From: Acidovorax sp. Leaf191
Lineage (GTDB): Bacteria > Pseudomonadota > Gammaproteobacteria > Burkholderiales > Burkholderiaceae_C
Assembly (NCBI RefSeq): GCF_001424425.1
Contig: NZ_LMPT01000024.1
Location: 91,676 to 155,675 of the forward strand
Direction: 5' to 3'
Length of the DNA stretch: 64,000 bases
The notes below the pieces were generated by a model. The model worked only from the letters and a program-made list of their open reading frames with translations, had not been told where the DNA came from and ran no database searches. This document shows, piece by piece, positions 39,981 through 48,859 of the stretch (within the stretch, counting starts at the first letter, position 1; each line of letters begins with the position of its first letter). The position numbers were made by a program, and so were the translations under genes.

Positions 39981-40844
39981 TTATTTGTCGAGGTTCTTGC
40001 CGACCATGCGGATCAAAAACACCGCAGCGATATTGGCCAGCACGACCGCGAAGAGCGCCCCGGCCGAGGCCACGCCCGCGTCGAAGTTGAGCAGCGCCTG
40101 CTTGAAGATCAGGAAGGTGACGTTGGTGCTCGCATCGCCCGGCCCGCCGGCCGTGGTCGTGTAGATCTCGGCAAAGATGCTGAGCAGGAAGATGAGTTCG
40201 ATCATGACCACCACGGCCACCGAGCGGCCCAGGTGCGGCACGTACAGGTAGCGCAACTGCTGCAGGTAGTTGGCGCCGTCCATGCGCGACGCTTCCAGCT
40301 GTTCGTGGTTCATGCTCTGCAGCGCCGTCATGAAGATCAGCGTGGCGAACGGCAGCCATTGCCACGACACCATCACGATGACCGAGAACAGCGGGTGTTC
40401 GGTGAGCCAGTCCACCGGCGCCGCGCCGAAGAAGATCCACACCTGCGCGAGCACGCCGTAGATGGGGTTCATCATCATGTTCTTCCACATCAGCGCATTG
40501 ACCGTGGGCATGACGAAGAACGGCGATATCAGCAGCACCCGCACGATGCCCCGGCCCGGAAACGGCTCGTTGATGAGCAGCGCGATCGCCACGCCGAAGA
40601 ACACCGTGATGAGGATCACGCTGCCCAGCAGCAAGACGGTGTTGACCACCGCCGCGCCGAACGATGGGTCGGTGACGAAGTACTCGAAATTCTCCAGCCC
40701 CGCAAAGCCCGTCTGGTCGGGCTGCATGAGGTTGTAGCGGATGAGCGAGAAGTAGATCGTCATCACCAGCGGCACGATCATCCACAGGAAGAGCGTGGCC
40801 ATGGCTGGCGTGAGCAGCAGGCGGGGAAGCAGGCGGCGGTTCAT
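39981..40844 (-). CDS. Carbohydrate ABC transporter permease (MalF/SmoF type)
   Basis: A 287-residue permease with six hydrophobic segments, including M-A-T-L-F-L-W-M-I-V-P-L near the N-terminus, and the EAA motif E-A-S-R-M-D-G-A-N. No long periplasmic insert as in MalF of enterobacteria, consistent with the SmoF subgroup. Preceded by a 230-base gap with a large palindrome. Confidence 0.93.
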   Translation of the reverse strand: MNRRLLPRLLLTPAMATLFLWMIVPLVMTIYFSLIRYNLMQPDQTGFAGLENFEYFVTDPSFGAAVVNTVLLLGSVILITVFFGVAIALLINEPFPGRGIVRVLLISPFFVMPTVNALMWKNMMMNPIYGVLAQVWIFFGAAPVDWLTEHPLFSVIVMVSWQWLPFATLIFMTALQSMNHEQLEASRMDGANYLQQLRYLYVPHLGRSVAVVVMIELIFLLSIFAEIYTTTAGGPGDASTNVTFLIFKQALLNFDAGVASAGALFAVVLANIAAVFLIRMVGKNLDK

Positions 40845-40954
40845 GGGAGTCTCGGAGAAATCTGGACGGGGTCACACCCTGAAGGCCAGAGCGAAGAGAG
40901 CGACAGGACAGGCTTCGAGTCGGCGTGCATCCGGCGAAGCCACCGACATCGGAG

Positions 40955-41080
40955 AAGTAAGCGTTCAGCCGGCGTAGCGAGCGGTCCGAGGTGGGGGTGC
41001 TGTACCGCAGCCGTACTCTCGTACGGCGAGGAACACCACCCCCAGATCGGGCCGCGCAGTAGCCGGATGAATGCTTACTT
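40955..41080. repeat. 126-bp imperfect palindrome between binding-protein and permease genes
   Basis: The outer arms begin AAGTAAGCGTTCAGCCGGC and, read from the other side, AAGTAAGCATTCATCCGGC. An inner part pairs GGGGGTGCTGT with ACACCACCCCC, and the tip is GCCGTAC-TCTC-GTACGGC. By eye more than three quarters of about 60 positions pair. It overlaps the stop codon of the binding-protein gene. In mRNA it would fold into one long hairpin after the first gene of the operon. Confidence 0.85.
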
Positions 41081-42409
41081 GTAGTAGCCGGCTTTCTTCA
41101 TTTCGCGGTCCGCCGACACCTGCGATGCCTTCAGCGCCGCATCCACCGTCGTCTTGCCGGCCAGCGCCGCGCTCATCTGCTGGCCCACCGCGATGCCGAT
41201 GGCCTGGAACTCCGGAATCGCCGCGAACTGCACGCCCACGTACGGGCTCTTGGGCAGGGTCGAATCGGTCGGGTTGGCCGAGTCGATCGCGACCTTCTCT
41301 GCCGCCGCAAAGCGGGCGGCCTTCTGGAACTCAGGCGATGCGTAGGTGCTCTTGCGCGTGCCGGTGGGCACGTTGGCCCAGCCGTTGGTCTTGGCGACCA
41401 GCTGGATGTAGTCCTTGCTGGTGGACCAGGTGATGAACTTCTGCGCGGCGTCGACCTTCTTCGAACCGGCGGGGATGGCCAGGTTCCACGACCACAGCCA
41501 ATTGGCGCCCTTGGGCGTGTTCATGGTGGGCGCCTGGGCAAAGGCCATCTGGTCGGCCACCTTGGACTGCTTGGGGTCGCTCACGAACGATGCCGCGATG
41601 GTCGCGTCCACCCACATGCCGCACTTGCCGGAGTTGGTCAGCGCCAGGATCTCGTTGAAGCTGTTGGCCGACGAGCCGGGCGGGCCGTAGTTCTTGAGCA
41701 GGTCCACGTAGAAGGTGATCGCGTCCTTCCAGGGCTTGGATTCGAGCTGCGGCTTCCACTGCATGTCGAACCACTGGCCGCCGAAGGTGTTGACCAGTGT
41801 GGTCAGGAACGCCATGTTGTCGCCCCAGCCCGGCTTGCCGCGCAGGCAGATGCCGTATACGCCGTTCTTGGGGTCGTGCATCTTGGCGGCCAGGTCCTTG
41901 ATCTGCGGCCAGGTGGGGCGCTCGGGCACCTGCACGCCGGCCTTGTCGGCCAGGTCCTTGCGGTACATGAGCATGGAGCTTTCACCGTAGAACGGCGCGG
42001 CGAACAGCTTGCCGTCGATGGACAGGCCGCCCCGCACGGCGGGCAGCAGGTCGTCCACGTCGTACGCGGCGTCGGTTTTGAGCTCCTGCAGCCAGCCCTT
42101 CTTGCCCCAGATGGGCGCCTCGTACATGCCGATGGTCATCACGTCGAACTGGCCGCCCTTGGTGGCGATGTCGGTGGTGACGCGCTGGCGCAGCACGCCT
42201 TCTTCGAGCGTGACCCACTTGAGCTTGATGTCGGGGTTCGCCTGCTCGAAGTTCTTGCTGAGCTTCTGCATCTCGATCATGTGGCCGTTGTTCACGGTGG
42301 CGATCACGAGCTCGGTCTGCGCGCTGGCGGCGCCGCACAGCGACGTCAAGGCCAGCGCAACGGCGACGGCCAGGCGCTGGGGCATGGTGACAGGGGTGGA
42401 ATGTGGCAT
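41075..42409 (-). CDS. Polyol ABC transporter substrate-binding protein (SmoE-like)
   Basis: A 444-residue periplasmic binding protein. Signal peptide at about 1-30 ends in A-A-S-A-Q. The mature part starts T-E-L-V-I-A-T-V-N-N and contains Y-E-A-P-I-W-G-K-K-G-W, typical of sorbitol/mannitol-binding proteins of the CUT1 class. The ATG at 42409 follows a strong ribosome site (AGGAGA). First gene of the locus; the stop codon lies in a large palindrome. Confidence 0.94.
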   Translation of the reverse strand: MPHSTPVTMPQRLAVAVALALTSLCGAASAQTELVIATVNNGHMIEMQKLSKNFEQANPDIKLKWVTLEEGVLRQRVTTDIATKGGQFDVMTIGMYEAPIWGKKGWLQELKTDAAYDVDDLLPAVRGGLSIDGKLFAAPFYGESSMLMYRKDLADKAGVQVPERPTWPQIKDLAAKMHDPKNGVYGICLRGKPGWGDNMAFLTTLVNTFGGQWFDMQWKPQLESKPWKDAITFYVDLLKNYGPPGSSANSFNEILALTNSGKCGMWVDATIAASFVSDPKQSKVADQMAFAQAPTMNTPKGANWLWSWNLAIPAGSKKVDAAQKFITWSTSKDYIQLVAKTNGWANVPTGTRKSTYASPEFQKAARFAAAEKVAIDSANPTDSTLPKSPYVGVQFAAIPEFQAIGIAVGQQMSAALAGKTTVDAALKASQVSADREMKKAGYYK

Positions 42410-42804
42410 CGGAAAAGTCTCCTCGGTCGTTGGTATGGGAATCTGCCTTTCAACACCGGCGCAAGGCATGCAGGCATTGACGGACTGAACGATACCGATG
42501 CTGCGATGCTCGATTGGTACTCCAGACGCCTCCACAAATACTAATTTGCACCAGATACTCAGGATTTATACCTAGATGTGTCAACAGGGTATCTAACTGA
42601 CTGCGAAAAGGCGGCTATCCCGTTGCAGCGTTGGTGTAGCGGATGCCCCGGATCACTATGAAATCAATAGCTGCTAGCGCTTGCCTATCCAGCGGCAGAG
42701 GCCAATTCAGGCCACATTTTCTTGCACCAAGGCCCACTGGGGTTGACGCCCACACCCCCCAACTCCCTCCATGTGCCCCTCTGCCCAGGGGAGCCTGCTC
42801 CGCG
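42410..42804. other. Control region of the polyol locus and spacer to the TonB receptor gene
   Basis: No gene seen. On the minus strand a TATAAA at 42565-42570 is a -10 candidate with no good -35, as expected for an AraC-activated promoter; a TTGACA at 42579-42584 is wrongly spaced for it. A partial direct repeat (AGTATCTGGTG and AGTATTTGTGG, 17 bases apart) lies near 42538-42558. Repeat copy G occupies 42656-42720. Confidence 0.5.
42656..42720 (+). repeat. Dispersed palindromic repeat, copy G
   Basis: CTATGAAATCAATAGCTG, CTAGCGCTT, GCCTATC loop, CAGCGGCAGAGGCCA. Lies between the polyol control region and the end of the TonB receptor gene. Confidence 0.8.
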
Positions 42805-45288
42805 TCAGAAATCCACCGTGGCAGAGAGAGTCACTGTGCGGGGACTTCCCACGTACAGCCAGTTGCCGGAGCCACTGGACCAGTAGTTGCGGTTGAACAG
42901 GTTGTCCACGCCCGCGCGCAGCACCAGCGGCCGGCCCCACGCCTGGGTCCTGTAGCGGGCACCGATGTCCCAGCGCGTCCAGCCCGGAATGCGCCGCAGG
43001 TTGGCGGCGTCCACCTGCTGCGCGCTGCTGGCGATCATGCGGGCCGACAGCGTCAGCCCCGGAACGGCAGCCACGTCGTGGTCGCTGCCCAGGTTGAGTT
43101 GCCAGCGCGACACATTGGGCGCGGCGTTGCCGTTGTAGGTGCCGCCTTCGGTTCGGGTCAGCCGGGCATCGTTGAAGGTCACGCCGCCCAGCAGGCGCGT
43201 GCCCCGCGCCACCTCGCCAAAGACATTGAGCTCGACCCCGCGGTTGCGCTGCTCTGCACCGACCTGGTAGGTGAACGTGCCGTCGCCGTTGGAGGCCACG
43301 AGCCCGCTCGGCTTCTGGATGTGGAACAGGCTCGCTGTGGTGCTGAAGCGGCCCCAGTCGGCCTTCACGCCCACCTCCCGCTGCTTCGTGCGGACCGGCG
43401 GAAACACCTGCCCGGCGTTGGTGGTGCCCAGTGGCGCTGAATCGCCCTGGACCAGCCCTTCGATGTAATTGCCGTAGACCGATACGTTCGGCTGTAGCTT
43501 GAATACCGCGGCCAGCGCCGGCGTCACCGCGTGCTCGTCGTACGCGGCGCTGCCGGCCCCGGTGGTGGTGTCGTACTTGACGACCTTCACGCGCTGGTAG
43601 CGGGCGCCCAGGGTGACGGACAGGCGGTCTTGCCACAGCGAGACGGTGTCGGACAGCGCCACGGACGGCAACTGCAAGGAATCGGTCTGGGGCGGCCGCG
43701 ATGAGAAACCGTCGATGGACGGACGCGCGGTGGCCGCGGGCGCATACATGTTCGTGGCGAAGCTGTCGAAGCCGTAGTACTGCGCCGTGAAGCCGCTGTC
43801 CTTCTTCAGGTACGACGCATGCAGGTGGATGCGGTGCGTAAGCTCGCCGGCACGCACCGTGCCCTGCAGGCCGCCTTGCAGGGTGCGGTAGTTCGTCCAG
43901 TTGGGCCAGAAGTACGTGGTGGCCTGCGCGTCGCCCTGCACGTTGGTCACGAACACGTCGGTGGCGAGGTAGCGGGACCGCGTGTGGCTGCCACCCGCGG
44001 CTGCAGAGAGCGTCCAGTCCGGGGTGAGCTCGTACTCGGCTTTGGCCAGAAGGTAATTGCTGCGCGACCTGGCGAACTCCCAGTCCTGCGCGATGCGATG
44101 GCTGGCCCGGGGCGGCCTGGGGATGGCAATGCCGTCGTCGATGCCGAAGCCCGCGGCGCCTTGCGGCGCTTCGTTGTTCATCGTCTGGTGGCCGGCATCC
44201 ACCGAGGCCCGCAACTGACTGCCCCGGTAGTCCACGGCCAGCGCCGCAGCGCCCAGCTCGACGGACTGGCCCTGGGTGGCGGTCTTCCCGTCACGGTGGA
44301 TGCCGTTGAAGCGCACACCCCACTGGTGGTCGTCACCGAACCGGCGGCCCACGTCCAGGTGGCCGCCCAGGTTGCCTCTGGACAGGTACGTGGTGGTCAG
44401 TCGTGTCAGCGGCACATCGCCCGCGCGCTTGGGCACCAGGTTGATGGCGCCGCCCACCGCGCCGCCCGCCCCGGGCGCCATGCCGTTGAGCAACGCGTTG
44501 GGGCCCTTGAGCACCTCGACGCGCTCGGCCGCTTCGACCGCCACGGCACGGTTGGTGGCGATGCCGCCGATGCCGTCGAACAGCACCGAGTCCTGCACCG
44601 AGAAGCCGCGGATCAGAAAGATGTCGCCCCCCGCAGCAGCGTTGGTCAGGCTGTAGGACACCGTTCGCACGGACGGATCGTTGGCCAGCACATCGGCCAC
44701 GGTGATCGCCTGCTGGTCCTGCATGAGTTCGGCCGTGTAGCTGGTGATGTGAAACGGCGTGTCCATCAGGCTCTGGTGGCCCAGCAGGCCGACCCGGCTG
44801 CCCGTGGCAACCTGGCCGCCGGCATAGGCGGGCGGCAAATCGCCGGGCGCTGCCTCGGCGCTGGCCGTCACGGTGACGGCGCCCAGGGTGGCGGCATCGC
44901 TGAGCCGGGGTGCCTGCGCTGCAGGGCGCGATGCCTCGCGCAGCGTGAAGACGCCGCCCGTGGTCTGCCGCAGTTCCAGCCCCGAACCTGCCAGCGCGCG
45001 GCGCAGTGCCTCGGGCGCATCGAAGCGGCCGCGCACGGGCGCCGCGTTGCGGCCTTCCACCAGCTGGGCATCGGCGGTGAGGGCCAGGCCCGCGTCACGC
45101 GCGATGCGGTTGAGGGCTGCTCCCAGGGGCCCGGCGGGCAGGTCGTAGTCGCGCACGGCCGCAGCGCTGGCCGGGGCCGCAGGGACCTCTGCCGTGGCTG
45201 GCTGTGCGGCCGCGGCAGAGGCGCCCAACGCAAGCAGCAGCGCAGTAGCGCAGGGGTTCGGCGGAAAGGGGAAAACAGCAGAGGGCAT
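42805..45288 (-). CDS. TonB-dependent siderophore receptor with STN signalling domain
   Basis: An 827-residue outer-membrane receptor. Signal peptide about 1-28; STN domain about 47-125 (L-P-A-G-P-L-G-A-A-L-N) for FecR-type signalling; plug with F-L-I-R-G-F-S-V-Q-D and V-L-K-G-P-N-A-L-L-N-G; then a beta-barrel ending in aromatic F, as needed for barrel assembly (A-T-V-D-F). It imports a ferric siderophore of unknown type and reports to FecR/FecI encoded just upstream. Confidence 0.94.
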   Translation of the reverse strand: MPSAVFPFPPNPCATALLLALGASAAAAQPATAEVPAAPASAAAVRDYDLPAGPLGAALNRIARDAGLALTADAQLVEGRNAAPVRGRFDAPEALRRALAGSGLELRQTTGGVFTLREASRPAAQAPRLSDAATLGAVTVTASAEAAPGDLPPAYAGGQVATGSRVGLLGHQSLMDTPFHITSYTAELMQDQQAITVADVLANDPSVRTVSYSLTNAAAGGDIFLIRGFSVQDSVLFDGIGGIATNRAVAVEAAERVEVLKGPNALLNGMAPGAGGAVGGAINLVPKRAGDVPLTRLTTTYLSRGNLGGHLDVGRRFGDDHQWGVRFNGIHRDGKTATQGQSVELGAAALAVDYRGSQLRASVDAGHQTMNNEAPQGAAGFGIDDGIAIPRPPRASHRIAQDWEFARSRSNYLLAKAEYELTPDWTLSAAAGGSHTRSRYLATDVFVTNVQGDAQATTYFWPNWTNYRTLQGGLQGTVRAGELTHRIHLHASYLKKDSGFTAQYYGFDSFATNMYAPAATARPSIDGFSSRPPQTDSLQLPSVALSDTVSLWQDRLSVTLGARYQRVKVVKYDTTTGAGSAAYDEHAVTPALAAVFKLQPNVSVYGNYIEGLVQGDSAPLGTTNAGQVFPPVRTKQREVGVKADWGRFSTTASLFHIQKPSGLVASNGDGTFTYQVGAEQRNRGVELNVFGEVARGTRLLGGVTFNDARLTRTEGGTYNGNAAPNVSRWQLNLGSDHDVAAVPGLTLSARMIASSAQQVDAANLRRIPGWTRWDIGARYRTQAWGRPLVLRAGVDNLFNRNYWSSGSGNWLYVGSPRTVTLSATVDF

Positions 45289-45594
45289 GGGTCAGGCTCC
45301 GAGACGGTCACGTCAGAAAAGAGGGGCAACCGCGCCGATGCACGGTCTCTGTCTGATTGCCGAACGGGTGCCGAAAAGTGAGAGGGGGCCGGGGCCATTT
45401 ATTTTCTGGGCCGGCGTCGCTGGTGGATGGGATGCCGGCTGGCAGCAGCGATCTGGGTTGATCTGCTTGGGCTGCTGGATCTGGGTTGAACGGAATGGAA
45501 CCGTCGATCAGCCGCACCAAGTTGCTCATCTTTTGATAGCTGCTAGCGCTTTCCCATCAGGCGGTAGCGGCCGATTTTCATGAAATTTTCATCC
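45289..45594. other. Spacer between fecR and receptor gene with direct repeats
   Basis: No gene is seen. GATCTGGGTTGA occurs twice (45450-45461 and 45478-45489), 28 bases apart, about 160-200 bases before the receptor start, a possible operator pair. Repeat copy H is at 45531-45590. A FecI-type promoter was not recognised with confidence. Confidence 0.5.
45531..45590 (+). repeat. Dispersed palindromic repeat, copy H
   Basis: TTTTGATAGCTG, CTAGCGCTT, TCCCATC loop, AGGCGGTAGCGGCCGATTTTC. It abuts the 3' end of fecR. Confidence 0.8.
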
Positions 45595-46680
45595 TCAAGG
45601 CGCAGCACGCGGCTTGAGCGTGACCCACCAGCGCGTGGTCCAGACCACATCGACGGGCACGGCCGCGGTCAGCGCCAACAGGGCCTGGTCGGAGTCCGCC
45701 AGGGGCAGCGTGCCCGTCACGCGCAAACCGGCCACGCGGGGGTCGACAGCCAGGCGGCCGACCCGGTGCCGCGCGAGCGTTGCCACCACCTCGCCCAAGG
45801 GTTGGTTGTCCACGACCAGCATGCCGTCCTTCCAGGCGTCGGCATCGGGTGGGGCCGCCCATGGGTCCACCCGCCCGCCCTCCAGCCGCGCGCCCTGCCC
45901 GGCCGACACGATGCGCTCGGCAGCGCACGGCTCGGACGCTGCTGCCGCACAGGTCGCCGGGCGGGCCGCGACGGCGGACTGGGTGACTGCGACTTCGGTG
46001 GCAGGCGCGCCAAGGCTCTGCGCCCCATCGATGCCAGTGGCTTGCGCCTGTGGCCAACGGCGCACGGTGAAGCGGGTGCCCAGGGCGCGCAGGCTGCCGT
46101 CCTCGGTCAGCACGACCAACGGGCGCCGCTCGGCCGGGTCGGCATGGCTGGTTTCCACGGCCACCTCGCCCGCGCGCAGGCGGATGGCGCGCTGGTCTTG
46201 GCTGAACACGACATCCACGGCACTGCGGGTGTTCAGGTGCAGCACGGTCTGGTCGGGCAGCACGATGGTGCGGCGCTCGCCGGTGGCGGTGCGGTGGTCG
46301 GCCAGCAGTTGGCCCACGGGCTGGTGGCGGTCCAGCACCAGCACGCCGCAGGCCAGCGCCAACGCCAGGCCCAGCACGGCGCCCGCCACACGGGCTGGAC
46401 GGCGCCGGCGCGGTGGCAGCAGCAACGCTGCGCGGGCTCCGGGACCCGCGGCGGCGCGGGTCAGGTGCTGGTCGATGTCGCCCAGCTGGCGCCAGGCGCG
46501 GGCATGGTCGGGGTGTGCCGCCAGCCAGTCGGCCAGGGCTTGCGCGTCCGCCGGCGAGATATCGCCCTCGCCCTGGCGCAGTTGCCAGCCGATGGCGGCC
46601 TCCAGCACGGCCGGCGGCACGGGATGGTCGTCGCCTGCACCGCCAGGGGGGCCGCCCGTGGTCCAGCCTGCGCTGCTCAC
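45595..46680 (-). CDS. FecR family anti-sigma/regulator
   Basis: A 361-residue inner-membrane signal protein. N-terminal DUF4880-type cytoplasmic region (about 20-70, A-I-G-W-Q-L-R-Q-G-E), a transmembrane helix at about 100-117, the periplasmic FecR domain (about 125-225) and an STN-like C-terminal segment. GTG start at 46680 overlaps the sigma gene stop (GTGA), a coupled start. It passes receptor occupancy to the sigma factor. Confidence 0.9.
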   Translation of the reverse strand: MSSAGWTTGGPPGGAGDDHPVPPAVLEAAIGWQLRQGEGDISPADAQALADWLAAHPDHARAWRQLGDIDQHLTRAAAGPGARAALLLPPRRRRPARVAGAVLGLALALACGVLVLDRHQPVGQLLADHRTATGERRTIVLPDQTVLHLNTRSAVDVVFSQDQRAIRLRAGEVAVETSHADPAERRPLVVLTEDGSLRALGTRFTVRRWPQAQATGIDGAQSLGAPATEVAVTQSAVAARPATCAAAASEPCAAERIVSAGQGARLEGGRVDPWAAPPDADAWKDGMLVVDNQPLGEVVATLARHRVGRLAVDPRVAGLRVTGTLPLADSDQALLALTAAVPVDVVWTTRWWVTLKPRAAP

Positions 46681-47189
46681 GCCGCGCCACCGAAGCGCAG
46701 GTGGTAGGCGTGGCGCATGGCGTTGGCCAGGTACTGGCGCACGCGGGGCACCGACACTTGCAGCTGCTCGGCAATCTTTGCGTGCGTCAGGCCATCGAGC
46801 CGGTTCATCAGCCACGCTGCGCGCGTCTTGGGCGTCAGGCCCTGCAACAATGCATCGACCGCGTGGAGCATCTGCACGGCGGCCAGGCGCTCTTCGGGGG
46901 ATGGCTGCAGCACCTCGGGCTGCAGGGCCAGATCTGCCAGGTAGGCGCGCTCCAGTTCACCCCGGCGCCAGAAGTCCACCAGCAGCCCGCGCGCCACCGT
47001 GGTCAGGTAGGCGCGCGGCTCGCGCATCGCGTCGGGGGCGATGGCGGTGGGCCGTGCGAGCAGGCGCACGAAGGTGTCCTGCGCCAGATCGGCCGCATCG
47101 TCGGCACAGCCGAGCCGCCGGCGCAGCCAGGACTGCAGCCACCCGTGGTGGTGGCTGTAGAGCGCGTGCAGGGGATGAGCGGCAGGCAT
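46677..47189 (-). CDS. FecI-type ECF sigma factor
   Basis: A 170-residue extracytoplasmic-function sigma factor. Region 2 (D-D-A-A-D-L-A-Q-D-T-F-V-R-L) near residues 29-42 and region 4 with the HTH (G-L-T-H-A-K-I-A-E-Q-L-Q-V-S) near 132-145 are clear. Predicted to transcribe the receptor gene when its FecR partner signals siderophore binding. A Fur-like box and a TATAAT precede it, so iron repression is likely. Confidence 0.92.
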   Translation of the reverse strand: MPAAHPLHALYSHHHGWLQSWLRRRLGCADDAADLAQDTFVRLLARPTAIAPDAMREPRAYLTTVARGLLVDFWRRGELERAYLADLALQPEVLQPSPEERLAAVQMLHAVDALLQGLTPKTRAAWLMNRLDGLTHAKIAEQLQVSVPRVRQYLANAMRHAYHLRFGGAA

Positions 47190-47205
47190 GGGGCGGCGGC
47201 CTTTT

Positions 47206-47226
47206 TGAGAATGATTCTTGATTATA
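47206..47226 (-). promoter_or_regulatory. Fur-like box next to the sigma gene -10
   Basis: TGAGAATGATTCTTG (47206-47220) matches the 7-1-7 Fur pattern TGATAAT-N-ATTATCA at 11 of 14 positions. On the minus strand a perfect -10 TATAAT (47226-47221) lies directly upstream, so Fur bound here would cover the start point. Confidence 0.75.
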
Positions 47227-47273
47227 GAAATGCATTCCCAGTTGTGCCCAGCCCCGCGCGGGGGGGCGCCTGC

Positions 47274-47792
47274 TCAGCGCGCTGCGTTTTCCATCATTCT
47301 GGCGACATCGGCCGGCAGGGTCTTCGGCGTGCCCTGGTCCTGCACGTCCCATTCCTCCCCACCGGTCAGCAGCCACACGCGCACGGTGTCGGTGGCGGCA
47401 TGCACCACGACGGCGGCGGCCTCGGTGCCGCCCTCGTGCTGGCGGTTCCCGGTGATGTAGAGCATGGAGCCGTCCTGCCGCAGCGGGCCGCTCACCTGCA
47501 GGTTTTCCAGCAGCACGTTGTAATTGGTCGGGCCGAGCAGACCGCGCAGCCGCTCGGCCAGCGGGCCGGCACGCAGGAAGTCGGCGCCCCCCACCGGGTA
47601 GTTGCCGACCTGGGTTTGCAGGTGGGCCCAAGGGTTGGCCGGTGCGGCGGATGCGACCGTGGGCGCGGGGCGGACGGCTTTGGGGGACGCGGTGGGCGCC
47701 GTGCCGCCGCAGCCTGGCAGCACGAGCAGCAGGGCCAATGGAAGGGAGGCCAGCACGGCGCGGCACACAGGGGCTGGAGAGACCAGGCGCAT
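47274..47792 (-). CDS. Hypothetical lipoprotein
   Basis: A 172-residue protein with a signal peptide and lipobox L-V-L-P-G-C (Cys28). After a Pro/Ala-rich stretch, a small domain follows (about 60-165) with N-Y-P-V-G-G-A-D-F and repeated hydrophobic strands. I do not recognise the family. ATG 47792 precedes the signal peptide and has GAAAGAAG upstream. It is upstream of the Fur-regulated sigma gene on the same strand and divergent from thyA. Confidence 0.75.
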   Translation of the reverse strand: MRLVSPAPVCRAVLASLPLALLLVLPGCGGTAPTASPKAVRPAPTVASAAPANPWAHLQTQVGNYPVGGADFLRAGPLAERLRGLLGPTNYNVLLENLQVSGPLRQDGSMLYITGNRQHEGGTEAAAVVVHAATDTVRVWLLTGGEEWDVQDQGTPKTLPADVARMMENAAR

Positions 47793-47907
47793 GATCGGGG
47801 GCTTCTTTCTGAAAAGGGCAGCTGACAAAAAGGTGTGCGAGCTTAGCCTGTCCGGCACCCGCAGACCTGCGCCCGCCTAAAATCGCGGCTTTCGCCTTCC
47901 AACCGCC

Positions 47908-48747
47908 ATGACCGAACACGCCCGCCCCGTCCGCTCGCAATACGAAGACTTCATGCGCCATGTGTTCACCCACGGTGTGCACAAGTCGGACCGCACGGGC
48001 ACGGGCACAACGAGCGTGTTCGGCCACCAGATGCGGTTCAATTTGAAGGAAGGCTTTCCGCTCGTCACCACCAAGAAGGTGCACCTGCGCTCCATCATCC
48101 AGGAGCTGCTGTGGTTCCTCACGGGGTCGAGCAACAACAACTGGCTGAAGGACCGCGGCGTCACCATCTGGGACGAATGGGCGCGCGAAGATGGCGACCT
48201 GGGCCCGGTGTACGGTGTGCAGTGGCGCAGCTGGCCCACGCCGGACGGCGGGCACATCGACCAGATCAGCGACGTCATCCGGACTCTGAAGACCAACCCC
48301 GACTCGCGCCGCATCATCGTGAGCGCCTGGAACGTGGCCGAGCTCAACAAGATGGCGCTCATGCCCTGCCATGCGTTCTTCCAGTTCTACGTGGCGCCAG
48401 CGCAGGAGCCCGGCGGGCGCGGCACGCTGTCGTGCCAGCTGTACCAGCGCAGTGCAGACATCTTTCTGGGTGTGCCGTTCAACATTGCGAGCTACGCCCT
48501 GCTGACGCACATGGTGGCGCAGCAGTGCGACCTGGACGTGGGCGACTTCATCTGGACGGGCGGCGACTGCCATATCTACAGCAACCACCACGATCAGGTG
48601 CAGACGCAGCTGGCGCGCACGCCCTACCCCTACCCTGTGCTGAACATCCAGCGCCGGCCGGACAGCATCTTCGACTACCAGTTCGAAGATTTCGAAGTAC
48701 TGGACTACCAGTGCCATCCGGCGATCAAGGCGCCCGTGGCGGTCTGA
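47908..48747 (+). CDS. thyA: Thymidylate synthase
   Basis: A 279-residue enzyme making dTMP from dUMP with 5,10-methylene-THF, which is oxidised to DHF. Catalytic Cys154 in M-P-C-H-A-F-F-Q-F; the dUMP phosphate-binding R-S (Q-L-Y-Q-R-S-A-D) and G-D-C-H-I-Y-S are present. The product DHF is recycled by FolA encoded 750 bases downstream on the same strand. Confidence 0.99.
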   Translation: MTEHARPVRSQYEDFMRHVFTHGVHKSDRTGTGTTSVFGHQMRFNLKEGFPLVTTKKVHLRSIIQELLWFLTGSSNNNWLKDRGVTIWDEWAREDGDLGPVYGVQWRSWPTPDGGHIDQISDVIRTLKTNPDSRRIIVSAWNVAELNKMALMPCHAFFQFYVAPAQEPGGRGTLSCQLYQRSADIFLGVPFNIASYALLTHMVAQQCDLDVGDFIWTGGDCHIYSNHHDQVQTQLARTPYPYPVLNIQRRPDSIFDYQFEDFEVLDYQCHPAIKAPVAV

Positions 48748-48859
48748 TCCCGCCACAGCGCTTCATCGGCCCCTGACCTTTTGAGCCCATCGGCAGGTGC
48801 CACCGTGCCCTGCCTGCTGCCTGCCCCACCCACCACACCACACCAAGAGTCTTCAAACC

